Positions 1 to 5,376 of a DNA stretch of 5,376 nucleotides are shown here, one piece after another; positions within the stretch are counted from its first letter, which is position 1, and the number at the start of each line of letters is the position of its first letter. The position numbers were made by a program, and so were the translations under genes. The stretch is taken from the NCBI GenBank assembly GCA_030630095.1, contig DAOVNW010000076.1, positions 1 through 5,376 on the forward strand. Direction: 5' to 3'. Source of the DNA: Candidatus Omnitrophota bacterium (lineage in GTDB: Bacteria > Omnitrophota > Gorgyraeia > JAGLLT01). The notes below the pieces were generated by a model, which worked only from the letters and a program-made list of their open reading frames with translations, did no database searches and was not told where the DNA came from.

Positions 1-275
1 TCCTCAAAACTCAACCCCTTCTCTTTCATAAGTGAGTCAATATAAAACCTATACCCTCTATCGGTCGGCACCCGGCCGGATGATGTATGAGTCTGCGCGA
101 TATAGCCCGCCTCTTCAAGTTCAGCCATAATGCTTCTGATGGTTGCCGTACTTATTGAAAGGCTGTACTCTTTCTTAATAAGCTGTGAACTAACAGGCCT
201 GGCGCTCTGAATATAAAGAGGAGTTAAAGCCCCTAAAATTCTGCTTCTTCTTTTATTAGAAGCACTTACATCCAT
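1..275 (-). CDS. hrcA: Heat-inducible transcription repressor HrcA, N-terminal part (cut by window edge)
   Basis: HrcA is the repressor of class I heat-shock genes: it binds the CIRCE operator and depends on GroEL for active folding. Only the first 91 residues are visible; the rest lies beyond the left edge. They form the N-terminal winged-helix domain. Residues 41-60 contain the recognition-helix signature (STATIRSIMAELEEAGYI), followed by the wing motif THTSSGRVPTDRGYRFYID at about 62-80, which closely matches the family pattern. The central dimerisation region and inserted domain are not seen. The ATG at 275 is chosen because a GGGAGAG ribosome site sits 8 nt upstream, and an ATG at 292 is in another frame and stops after 8 codons. 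A CIRCE element and a sigma70-like promoter directly upstream imply autorepression. In many bacteria grpE and dnaK follow hrcA; that cannot be checked here. The identification is very secure. Confidence 0.95.
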   Translation of the reverse strand, partial: MDVSASNKRRSRILGALTPLYIQSARPVSSQLIKKEYSLSISTATIRSIMAELEEAGYIAQTHTSSGRVPTDRGYRFYIDSLMKEKGLSFE

Positions 276-283
276 TTCTTTTT

Positions 284-290
284 CTCTCCC
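284..290 (-). promoter_or_regulatory. Shine-Dalgarno site of hrcA
   Basis: The minus strand reads GGGAGAG, 8 nt before the ATG at 275. It decides the hrcA start: the ATG at 292 overlaps this site, has a T-rich stretch and no SD upstream, and opens only an 8-codon frame. Confidence 0.65.
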
Positions 291-300
291 ATCAAAAAAA

Positions 301-327
301 TTAGCACTCTCTTAGTTAGAGTGCTAA
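301..327 (-). promoter_or_regulatory. CIRCE operator (HrcA binding site)
   Basis: This is a perfect inverted repeat, TTAGCACTC (301-309), a 9-bp spacer, then GAGTGCTAA (319-327), identical to the established CIRCE consensus. It lies just downstream of the -10 hexamer and 25 bp before the hrcA start codon, so HrcA bound here would block initiation of its own transcript. Because it sits in the 5' leader, it could also act as a stem in the mRNA. With hrcA right beside it, functional assignment is very secure. Confidence 0.97.
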
Positions 328-357
328 TTATAATATCATATACTAATTATTTGTCAA
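327..357 (-). promoter_or_regulatory. Sigma70-type promoter of hrcA
   Basis: On the minus strand there is a perfect -35 hexamer TTGACA (352-357). A -10 hexamer TATTAT (330-335) follows after 16 bp; an alternative TATAAT (327-332) lies at 19 bp spacing and shares one base with the CIRCE arm. The region is very AT-rich. The start of transcription would fall inside CIRCE, the usual layout for HrcA-repressed promoters. Confidence 0.8.
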
Positions 358-433
358 GAACTTTATTGCATTTTTAATAGACAAGGAGTCAAATCCAACT
401 TGATTCCTTACTCCGGCTCCAGAGGCGGATGGT

Positions 434-1348
434 CTAGACTTTTAACCTTTTCATCCTGCTTAGCATAAGAAAACTAAAGCCGCTAAGGAAGAGCATAATA
501 ACAGACGGCTCAGGAACAATATAGGCTTCTCCTGTAATAGCGTGAACCCACTCATGATCTTCGAGATCGCCATAGAGAATATACCCATAGCCGTCGCTAT
601 ATCCCCATGTATTTCCCCAGCTGTTTTTAATAATCCAGTAACCGCCTTCGGTAAGGGACGAGTCATCCTGATAGCCTACAACGACGACAGCATGATTAAT
701 GCCGTCCGCGTCAGGTATTAACTCTACATTATCAGGAACTAAGCTGCTGCTGCCTACCCCTATCATCCCCGCTGGCCAATACCAGTCATTATTGGCATCC
801 ATCGCTGCCACCAGCGGCCCACACGAACGAAGGTTGAATTTAAGGTTATCAGTAGTACAGTACAGCCAGTTCTGGTTAGCGGTTATTTTACTTACCCTGT
901 TCTCCCAGCCATCTTCAAGAGGCCAATTGCCGGAGGTATTGCTTGCTGTATAGGGAAGTTCGGCCTCGCTGACAACCCCGATATCTCTAAAGAAATTCAG
1001 CGCCTTATACTCCCAGCCCCCGTAGCAATTCCCGCAGGAAGCATCACAGATAAGGTGTTGTTCTGATAAATCACGATCGAAGCTGGGATTGTTGTATGAT
1101 ATGTTCAGCTTTGCCTCCAGAGCGCCGACGGCCGCGAAAGCCCAGCAGGAGCCGCATCCACCCTGGTCTTTAATCGGCGTGGTATAATCCAGTCCTCCTA
1201 CATCGCGCCAATCAAAACTATCCGCCCATAAACTGCTATTAACAGTAAAAAGTAAGAGTACAAGAAGTATCAGGCAAGTAACATAGCGGCATTTCGCAAT
1301 GAGACTACAATTGTTTTTATATACATATAAAGTTTGAAGTAATCGCAT
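434..1348 (-). CDS. Secreted papain-family (C1A) cysteine protease with PEP-CTERM sorting tail
   Basis: This is a predicted exported endopeptidase of 304 residues. A long basic N-region and hydrophobic core (about 24-36) form a signal peptide, with likely cleavage near residues 40-43. The papain domain begins almost at once (DWRD at 46-49). It has the oxyanion Gln62 and catalytic Cys68 in DQGGCGSCWAF, His219 in GINHAVVVVGY, and Asn242 in KNSWGNTWG; all active-site residues are present. Further Cys at 65, 101, 105, 108, 164 and 176 suggest disulphides and extracytoplasmic action. The C-terminus carries a PEP-CTERM signal: VPEPS (278-282), a hydrophobic segment (about 283-297), then SRMKR. In known systems exosortase recognises this and processes the protein for surface display or release. 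No I29-type inhibitory propeptide is visible, unlike most papain precursors. The ATG at 1348 has only a weak, distant AAGG as ribosome site. The gene stands alone between hflX and the hrcA promoter, in the same orientation. Its substrate is unknown. Confidence 0.9.
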   Translation of the reverse strand: MRLLQTLYVYKNNCSLIAKCRYVTCLILLVLLLFTVNSSLWADSFDWRDVGGLDYTTPIKDQGGCGSCWAFAAVGALEAKLNISYNNPSFDRDLSEQHLICDASCGNCYGGWEYKALNFFRDIGVVSEAELPYTASNTSGNWPLEDGWENRVSKITANQNWLYCTTDNLKFNLRSCGPLVAAMDANNDWYWPAGMIGVGSSSLVPDNVELIPDADGINHAVVVVGYQDDSSLTEGGYWIIKNSWGNTWGYSDGYGYILYGDLEDHEWVHAITGEAYIVPEPSVIMLFLSGFSFLMLSRMKRLKV

Positions 1349-1399
1349 AAGGTCTATATTAGCACCTTATAAAAGGAGGGTCAATAGGACAATGTCGTC

Positions 1400-1428
1400 T
1401 TTATATGGTATTTTATTGCTAAATTCAA
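1400..1428 (-). promoter_or_regulatory. Candidate promoter of the PEP-CTERM protease gene
   Basis: On the minus strand TTGAAT (1423-1428) and TATAAA (1400-1405) are separated by exactly 17 bp, a fair sigma70 match overlapping the hflX stop codon. It would give a leader of about 45 nt. A second, nearer option is TTGACC, 17 bp, then TAATAT, ending only 7 nt before the ATG at 1348, which would make an almost leaderless transcript. No -24/-12 sigma54 motif was seen in the 76-bp gap. Hexamers like these are common in AT-rich DNA, so this is a modest call. Confidence 0.4.
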
Positions 1429-2702
1429 CTTATGGACGGTAAAGTATGCTTTGTGGAAGCTATTTTTTTCAGCTTTTTAGCCAGAACGACTGACACATCC
1501 GCTTCCAGATACACACCCTCGGGGGCATATTCCTTCTTTATCACATTGCCATCTTTATAAATAAGGTCTATAAGGGACATCTTTTGATGGGGAATCAACA
1601 GTTTAATATGAGTTCTTAAGGCCGCGAGGCTTTGCTCAATTATATGAAGCAACTCGTCCAAATTTTCCTTATAAAGGGCGCTAATCCCGACACAATTATC
1701 TGTACTTTTGACAAAACTATCAACCATAACTTCTGACGCGGTTTTATCTATCTTATTCAAAGCGGTAATAATAGGCTTATCCAGCGCCTTCAACTCACAC
1801 AGCACATTATAAACTGACTCCTTAAGCTCCCTGGCTCTCGGACTGCTGGCATCCAGTATATGGAGCAGGATGTCCGCCTCAACCGCCTCCTCCAGTGTAG
1901 CCTTAAAAGACTCAATTAAGTGGTGGGGCAAATCGTGCAAAAAACCTACTGTATCGGCAATAAGCACACTCTGCTTATTGGGCAGGATTAGTTTTTTAAC
2001 TTTTGGGTCAAGAGTGCTAAAGAGTTTATCCCGTGTAATTTGATTAGAAGCCGTGAGGGCATTTAAAAGCGTGGACTTACCGGAGTTGGTGTAGCCAACA
2101 AGGGCTATAGTTGATATGTGATTTCGCTTTCTTTTGTCTCTCAGGTTTTGCCTGCGCTTTTCAATCTTTTTTAAATCTTTTTTAAGCTTTGATATTCTCT
2201 TTTGAATTCTCCGCCTATCTACTTCCAGCTTCTGTTCTCCGGGGCCCCTTGTGCCAATACCTCCGCCTAACCGCGACAACTCATCACCCTTACCTGTCAG
2301 CCTCGGCAAAAGATACTGCAGTTGAGCCAGCTCCACCTGAACCTTGCCTTCAATACTTTTCGCCCTTCCGGCAAAGATGTCCAGGATAAGCTGTGTCCTG
2401 TCAATAACCCGGCCATTAATAATCCTCTCCAGGCTGCCCTTTTGCGCGGCTGAAAGGTCGTCATTAAAGATAACAACATCGGCTTCCACTTCAGCGGCCA
2501 GTAATACTATCTCCTGAGCTTTACCTTTGCCGACAAAATATGCCGGATCCGGTTTATCTCTCCTGGCTGTCACCTCTCCCGCAATCTCTGCCCCGCAGGA
2601 AAGGGTCAATGTCTTTAGCTCATCCATAAGCTCTTCGGCCGGCCAGTTACCGCTTTTGCCCGTATCAAGCACAGCTAAAATAGCCTTTTCTTTATATTTC
2701 AT
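1425..2702 (-). CDS. hflX: Ribosome-associated GTPase HflX
   Basis: HflX is a cytoplasmic GTPase of the OBG-HflX group that binds the large ribosomal subunit and, in studied bacteria, splits stalled or heat-stressed 70S ribosomes. The 425-residue product has normal length. The N-terminal HflX domain (about 1-195) shows YFVGKGK (55-61) and the family signature GPGEQKLEVDRRRIQ (153-167), followed by a highly charged coiled coil (about 165-193). The G domain has G1 GYTNSGKS (203-210), G2 FSTLDP (228-233), G3 DTVGF (250-254), G4 NKID (316-319) and G5 SAL (341-343). A short C-terminal domain (about 365-415) ends the protein. The ATG at 2702 overlaps the last 11 nt of miaA, with AAGG about 7 nt upstream, so it is probably translationally coupled to miaA. 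A miaA-hflX pairing is also known from other bacteria, often with hfq between them; hfq is absent here. Confidence 0.97.
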   Translation of the reverse strand: MKYKEKAILAVLDTGKSGNWPAEELMDELKTLTLSCGAEIAGEVTARRDKPDPAYFVGKGKAQEIVLLAAEVEADVVIFNDDLSAAQKGSLERIINGRVIDRTQLILDIFAGRAKSIEGKVQVELAQLQYLLPRLTGKGDELSRLGGGIGTRGPGEQKLEVDRRRIQKRISKLKKDLKKIEKRRQNLRDKRKRNHISTIALVGYTNSGKSTLLNALTASNQITRDKLFSTLDPKVKKLILPNKQSVLIADTVGFLHDLPHHLIESFKATLEEAVEADILLHILDASSPRARELKESVYNVLCELKALDKPIITALNKIDKTASEVMVDSFVKSTDNCVGISALYKENLDELLHIIEQSLAALRTHIKLLIPHQKMSLIDLIYKDGNVIKKEYAPEGVYLEADVSVVLAKKLKKIASTKHTLPSIS

Positions 2703-3624
2703 TTTTTACCTTAGCATATATTCCGGCGGCGATCTCTTCATAACCTTCGCCTTCACTGATAGTTATCCACTCTATCCTCGGCTCTTTTTTAAACCAGGTA
2801 AGCTGGCGTTTGGCATAGCGCCGGGTATTTCTTTTTATCAGCCGCTTCGCCTCATCCAAACTATACTCACCTTCTAAAAATCCCATTAGCTCCTTGTAAC
2901 CCAGGGCATTTTTTGCCGTCCGGCTCAATTTAAACTTATCAACTAAATTTTTCACTTCATCAAGCAGGCCCGCCTCAAACATAAAGTCAACTCTCTTGTT
3001 AATCCTTTCATACAGCTCCTGCCTATCATACGTCAGGCCAAATATTAAAACACTGTGCTTCTCCCAAAGCCCTTTTCTTTTCTCTTTTGCCTCCGAGATA
3101 GGTATGCCCAGATGATAATAGACTTCAAGAGCGCGTATAATCCTGCGTTTGTCCTTCGGATGAAGGCTGTCAGCCGCCACAGGATCAACCTCCTTTAGCT
3201 TGCGATAGAGATAATCTTCAAGCCTGCCGCGAGCCTCTTTTTCTATCCTCTCTCTGAAACCTTCTACCTCCCCCGCTTTGTCAAATATCCCGTCAAGCAG
3301 TATCTTCATATAGAGACCGCTGCCGCCAACCAGAAGAGGCACTCTATCATTTCTATGAATTTTCTCAATCAAGCTGTTAACTTTATCCCTGAAGATAGCT
3401 ACATTAAACTCTTCATCAGGCTCAATAACATCAATCAAATGGTGCGTTATGCCCCGCGTTTCATCTTTTTTTATTTTAGAAGTTCCGATATTCATACCCT
3501 TATATACCTGCATTGAATCACAGGATATAATTTCGGTATTTATTTTTTTGGCAAGCATTACCGCGGCTTCTGATTTGCCGCTGGCGGTGGGACCTACTAA
3601 AAATATAACTTTTTTCTTTCGCAA
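2692..3624 (-). CDS. miaA: tRNA dimethylallyltransferase MiaA
   Basis: MiaA transfers a dimethylallyl group from DMAPP to N6 of A37 in tRNAs reading UNN codons, giving i6A37, the substrate of MiaB encoded two genes upstream. The 310-residue product is full length and contains the P-loop GPTASGKS (11-18), the catalytic-Asp motif DSMQVYKGMNIGTSK (36-50), HHLIDVIEP (61-69), GGSGLYMK (100-107), HPKDKRRIIRALEVY (155-169), ALGYKEL (240-246) and the C-terminal NTRRYAKRQLTWFKK (266-280). The start is odd. The only in-frame initiator is TTG at 3624, with no SD at normal distance: AAGGA lies 15 nt away. A GTG at 3635 has AAGGA 4 nt upstream but is out of frame by way of a run of eight A's (see findings). 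No ATG is in frame before the P-loop. The stop overlaps hflX by 11 nt. Confidence 0.96.
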   Translation of the reverse strand: MRKKKVIFLVGPTASGKSEAAVMLAKKINTEIISCDSMQVYKGMNIGTSKIKKDETRGITHHLIDVIEPDEEFNVAIFRDKVNSLIEKIHRNDRVPLLVGGSGLYMKILLDGIFDKAGEVEGFRERIEKEARGRLEDYLYRKLKEVDPVAADSLHPKDKRRIIRALEVYYHLGIPISEAKEKRKGLWEKHSVLIFGLTYDRQELYERINKRVDFMFEAGLLDEVKNLVDKFKLSRTAKNALGYKELMGFLEGEYSLDEAKRLIKRNTRRYAKRQLTWFKKEPRIEWITISEGEGYEEIAAGIYAKVKNEI

Positions 3625-3633
3625 TTTTTTTTC

Positions 3634-3646
3634 ACTTAATCCTTAA
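3634..3646. repeat. 13-bp direct repeat, copy 1
   Basis: The plus strand reads ACTTAATCCTTAA, repeated exactly at 3737-3749. This copy lies next to the miaA start; on the minus strand it includes the AAGGA ribosome site. The repeat spacing is 103 bp. Confidence 0.75.
3640..3644 (-). promoter_or_regulatory. Misplaced Shine-Dalgarno site ahead of miaA
   Basis: The minus strand reads AAGGA here. It is 4 nt from a GTG (3633-3635) and 15 nt from the in-frame TTG (3622-3624). Its first base is also the base of the adjacent hairpin stem, so folding could affect access. It decides the question of where miaA translation begins, but does not settle it. Confidence 0.4.
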
Positions 3647-3682
3647 CTTTACACTTAAGGTTCAACCTTATATGTAAAGTTA
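3644..3682 (-). repeat. Long near-perfect palindrome (hairpin) in the miaA leader
   Basis: Arms 3645-3662 and 3664-3681 match at 16 of 18 positions around a single central base, with one more pair outside (3644/3682). As minus-strand RNA it would form a stem of about 16-17 pairs with one A-A mismatch and one wobble, closed by the loop UUGAA. No T-run follows on either strand, so it is not a typical intrinsic terminator. Its base touches the AAGGA ahead of miaA. It could be a leader hairpin, an mRNA processing or stability element, a protein-binding palindrome, or a remnant of a small repeat element. Confidence 0.8.
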
Positions 3683-3736
3683 GCTTTCAATCCTTGCTTG
3701 CCCCATATATGAAGGACGTGAATTGTTCGGGGTTTT

Positions 3737-3749
3737 ACTTAATCCTTAA
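3737..3749. repeat. 13-bp direct repeat, copy 2
   Basis: This is an exact copy of ACTTAATCCTTAA at 3634-3646, lying 8 bp beyond the stop codon of the SPOR gene. The 90 bp between the copies hold the palindrome and no gene. Together they look like a duplication or an insertion with flanking repeats inside an otherwise compact operon. Confidence 0.75.
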
Positions 3750-3757
3750 TCCTATTT

Positions 3758-4534
3758 TTACGGATAAATCCTGGTGGGCAGGCCTATCTTTTTTAATTTT
3801 TGCTCCTGGAGACAGGCCTCTTTTTTGGTATTAAACTTACCGATTCTTACCCGGTAAAACGTCATTGATTCATTTATGATCTTATCAACAAAGACAGGGT
3901 ATTTTCTTTTTTTCAACTTACGGCAGAGCTTATCCGCGTTGAGGCTATTGCCAAAAGAACCCACCTGAACCGTAAAGTAAAAGGCGTTTTCTTTCAATAT
4001 ATCCCTGGCTAGCCCGCTTTCAAAGCTCAAATGGTATTGCTTCTCCGTCCGCCTGAAATGCTTCTCTGAATCGCGCCAGCCGCCTGTCTTCAGGTAGCTC
4101 CGCGCTAACTTAAAACATACATTAGCCTCATTTCCCGTGTTTTTATACTTGGATAAAATATAATCGTACCTTTTTATAGCATCAAGGTACTGCTTCTCCG
4201 CGTAATAGGCATCGGCTATGCCAATAATTGAGTTAAGGGTAAGGGAGTCGGCCTTTTTAGTTATCGCCTTTTCAAAGCACCTTTTTGCTTTAACACTGCT
4301 CCCCAGCTTCAGGTAGGACAGCCCCGTCAAATAATAAATTTTTCTTCTCTTATTTGAAGAAAAGCTCTGATTAAGCAGTTTTTTTCCGCAATTAACACCT
4401 TTTGAATAGTCCTCTTTAAGTATCAGCCTTTCTAAATCAGAAATTTCTTCAGCAGACAAAGCCAGCCTGCCGCCAGGCCCGCAGAAGACCGCTAAAATTA
4501 CAACTATACATATGTATACCTTTCCCATTCTCAT
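3758..4534 (-). CDS. Exported TPR and SPOR domain protein
   Basis: This is a predicted envelope protein of 258 residues. A basic N-terminus and hydrophobic segment (about 7-17) form a signal peptide or anchor, with possible cleavage after residue 28 (ALSA-EE). A Cys at 18 has Phe before it, so it is a poor lipobox. Residues about 65-166 hold three TPR-like helical repeats (for example LTGLSYLKLG and IADAYYAEKQYLDAIKRY). The C-terminal 75 residues are a SPOR domain, with FYFTVQVGSFGN, then YRVRIGKFNTKKEA. SPOR domains bind denuded peptidoglycan glycan at division sites, so a role in cell-wall remodelling or septation is inferred; the exact function is unknown. The start at 4534 is preferred because ATG overlaps the miaB stop as ATGA, with GGGGAG upstream. 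A GTG at 4546 in the same frame would add 4 residues, and an ATG at 4528 would remove 2. The gene sits between miaB and miaA. Confidence 0.88.
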   Translation of the reverse strand: MRMGKVYICIVVILAVFCGPGGRLALSAEEISDLERLILKEDYSKGVNCGKKLLNQSFSSNKRRKIYYLTGLSYLKLGSSVKAKRCFEKAITKKADSLTLNSIIGIADAYYAEKQYLDAIKRYDYILSKYKNTGNEANVCFKLARSYLKTGGWRDSEKHFRRTEKQYHLSFESGLARDILKENAFYFTVQVGSFGNSLNADKLCRKLKKRKYPVFVDKIINESMTFYRVRIGKFNTKKEACLQEQKLKKIGLPTRIYP

Positions 4535-5376
4535 AATCTTGCCCACTCCCCTGATAATGTCGAGAGGCTAACTCCGGCTACTCTAACCCCGATGATTTTA
4601 CCGACTAATTCCCTGGGACCTTCAAAGACAACCGTCTTACCTGTACGGCTCCTGCCTACTAAGAACTTTTCGTCCTTATCACTGACAGACTCAACCAGCA
4701 CTCCCAATTCTTTATTGAGATACTTCTCGTTGTTACGGCGAACAATCTCTTTTTGAAGATTGAGCAGTTCCTGATTTCTCTCCTTTTTTACGCTTTGAGG
4801 CACATCATCCTCTAAGCCGGCGGCCTTTGTCAATGGCCTGGAGGAGTACTTAAATATATAGGCGGTATCATACCTAACCCGCCTGATGATCTCCACCGTC
4901 TGCCTAAAGTCCTCATCCGTCTCCCCCGGATAGCCTACGATAATATCCGTACTCAAAGAACAGCCCGGCACAATCTTCCTCAACAGCTCAACCTTTCTAA
5001 GGTAATCGTCCTTTGAGTATTTTCTGTTCATACATTTCAATATCCTGTCCGAACCGGACTGAACGGGCAGATGCAGAGATTCACAAATAGTAGGCAGTTT
5101 GGCCATCACCTTAAACATCTCTTCCCCCGCGTCCTTGGGATGGCTGGTTACAAACCTCAACCTCCTCAGGTCGCCAATAGCATCTATTTTCTTTAACAAA
5201 TCGCAGAAGGAGTGTCCTCCCGCGATATCCTTGCCGTAGGAGTTAACATTCTGTCCCAAAAGGGTGATCTCCTTAATGCCTTTTTCTAAAAGAAGCGCAA
5301 TCTCCTTTATAATAAGTTCGGGCGGCCTGCTTTTTTCCCGGCCCCGGACATAAGGCACAATGCAGTAGGAGCAGAA
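4531..5376 (-). CDS. miaB: tRNA-2-methylthio-N6-dimethylallyladenosine synthase MiaB, C-terminal part (cut by window edge)
   Basis: MiaB is a radical-SAM methylthiotransferase with two iron-sulphur clusters that converts i6A37 in tRNA to ms2i6A37, acting after MiaA. The visible 281 residues start inside the radical-SAM cysteine motif (FCSYCIVPYVRGRE). Its second and third Cys are seen, while the first and the N-terminal cluster-binding domain lie beyond the right edge. Next come LLGQNVNSYG (about 39-48), HLPVQSGSD (102-110) and STDIIVGYPGETDEDF (142-157), then KYSSRPLTKAA. A C-terminal TRAM RNA-binding domain (about 220-281) includes GRSRTGKTVVFEG. LLGQNVNSYG and the TRAM sequence favour MiaB over its relatives RimO and MtaB. 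The true start is outside the window; a GTG at 5358 inside the Cys motif is not the start. The stop overlaps the next gene's ATG by 4 nt. Confidence 0.95.
   Translation of the reverse strand, partial: FCSYCIVPYVRGREKSRPPELIIKEIALLLEKGIKEITLLGQNVNSYGKDIAGGHSFCDLLKKIDAIGDLRRLRFVTSHPKDAGEEMFKVMAKLPTICESLHLPVQSGSDRILKCMNRKYSKDDYLRKVELLRKIVPGCSLSTDIIVGYPGETDEDFRQTVEIIRRVRYDTAYIFKYSSRPLTKAAGLEDDVPQSVKKERNQELLNLQKEIVRRNNEKYLNKELGVLVESVSDKDEKFLVGRSRTGKTVVFEGPRELVGKIIGVRVAGVSLSTLSGEWARL

Noticed and set aside
266..292. 8-codon minus-strand frame from the ATG at 292 overlapping the hrcA start, as a possible leader peptide
   Set aside because: It has no SD of its own, overlaps the SD of hrcA, and is short enough to arise by chance.
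380..415. Possible terminator after the protease gene (GGAGT ... ACTCC on the minus strand)
   Set aside because: Only 4-5 outer pairs plus a few bulged inner pairs can form, and no T-run follows, so an intrinsic terminator cannot be supported.
699..953. 84-codon open frame on the plus strand inside the protease gene
   Set aside because: It is antisense to a well-supported papain-domain gene, shows no recognisable motif, and looks like a shadow frame.
2527..2877. 116-codon plus-strand open frame across the hflX/miaA junction
   Set aside because: It is entirely antisense to two conserved genes with clear motifs, and the translation resembles no protein family known to me.
3638..3747. AATCCTT recurring at 3638, 3689 and 3741 (about 51-52 bp apart), suggesting a tandem repeat
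   Set aside because: The sequences between the copies do not align; only the short heptamer is shared, and two of the three lie within the 13-bp direct repeat already reported.
3698..3820. Plus-strand short frame starting at ATGAAGGACGTG in the gap before miaA
   Set aside because: It runs into the antisense of the SPOR gene, lacks an SD, and shows no recognisable motif.

Overview
All recognisable genes lie on the minus strand, so transcription runs from right to left. In that order they are: miaB (5' end cut by the right edge), a secreted TPR/SPOR protein, miaA, hflX, a papain-family cysteine protease with a PEP-CTERM tail, and hrcA (3' end cut by the left edge). Coding density is high. The only gaps are 76 bp (1349-1424), 133 bp (3625-3757) and 158 bp (276-433), and each holds regulatory or repeat structure. 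No RNA gene, CRISPR array, transposase or phage gene was seen.

The organism is a bacterium. HrcA with a perfect CIRCE operator, full-length MiaA, MiaB and HflX, and an exported PEP-CTERM protease together suggest a Gram-negative-type, uncultured lineage that has an exosortase sorting system. Candidatus Omnitrophota or a relative is my best guess. This is an inference from gene style and neighbourhood, and nothing in the window fixes the taxonomy.

Region by region: 4531-5376 and 2692-3624 encode the two enzymes that turn A37 of UNN-decoding tRNAs into ms2i6A (MiaA adds the isopentenyl group, MiaB the methylthio group). Between them lies a gene for an exported TPR/SPOR protein (3758-4534), joined to miaB by an ATGA start/stop overlap. 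hflX (1425-2702) overlaps the end of miaA by 11 nt and encodes a ribosome-associated GTPase. The first four genes therefore look like one translation-quality operon with an envelope gene inside it. The one loose joint is the SPOR-miaA junction. It carries a strong 37-39 bp palindrome, a 13-bp direct repeat, and an ambiguous miaA start (GTG with a good SD out of frame, TTG with a poor SD in frame, separated by eight A's).

The protease gene (434-1348) has a possible promoter of its own and separates the tRNA/GTPase operon from the heat-shock locus. Upstream of hrcA are a sigma70-type promoter and a textbook CIRCE element, so hrcA is expected to repress itself, and probably grpE/dnaK genes beyond the left edge. 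The most unusual items are the PEP-CTERM papain-like protease that lacks a propeptide and the palindrome/direct-repeat/slippery-start arrangement ahead of miaA. I did not find convincing evidence of a wholly new multi-gene system.
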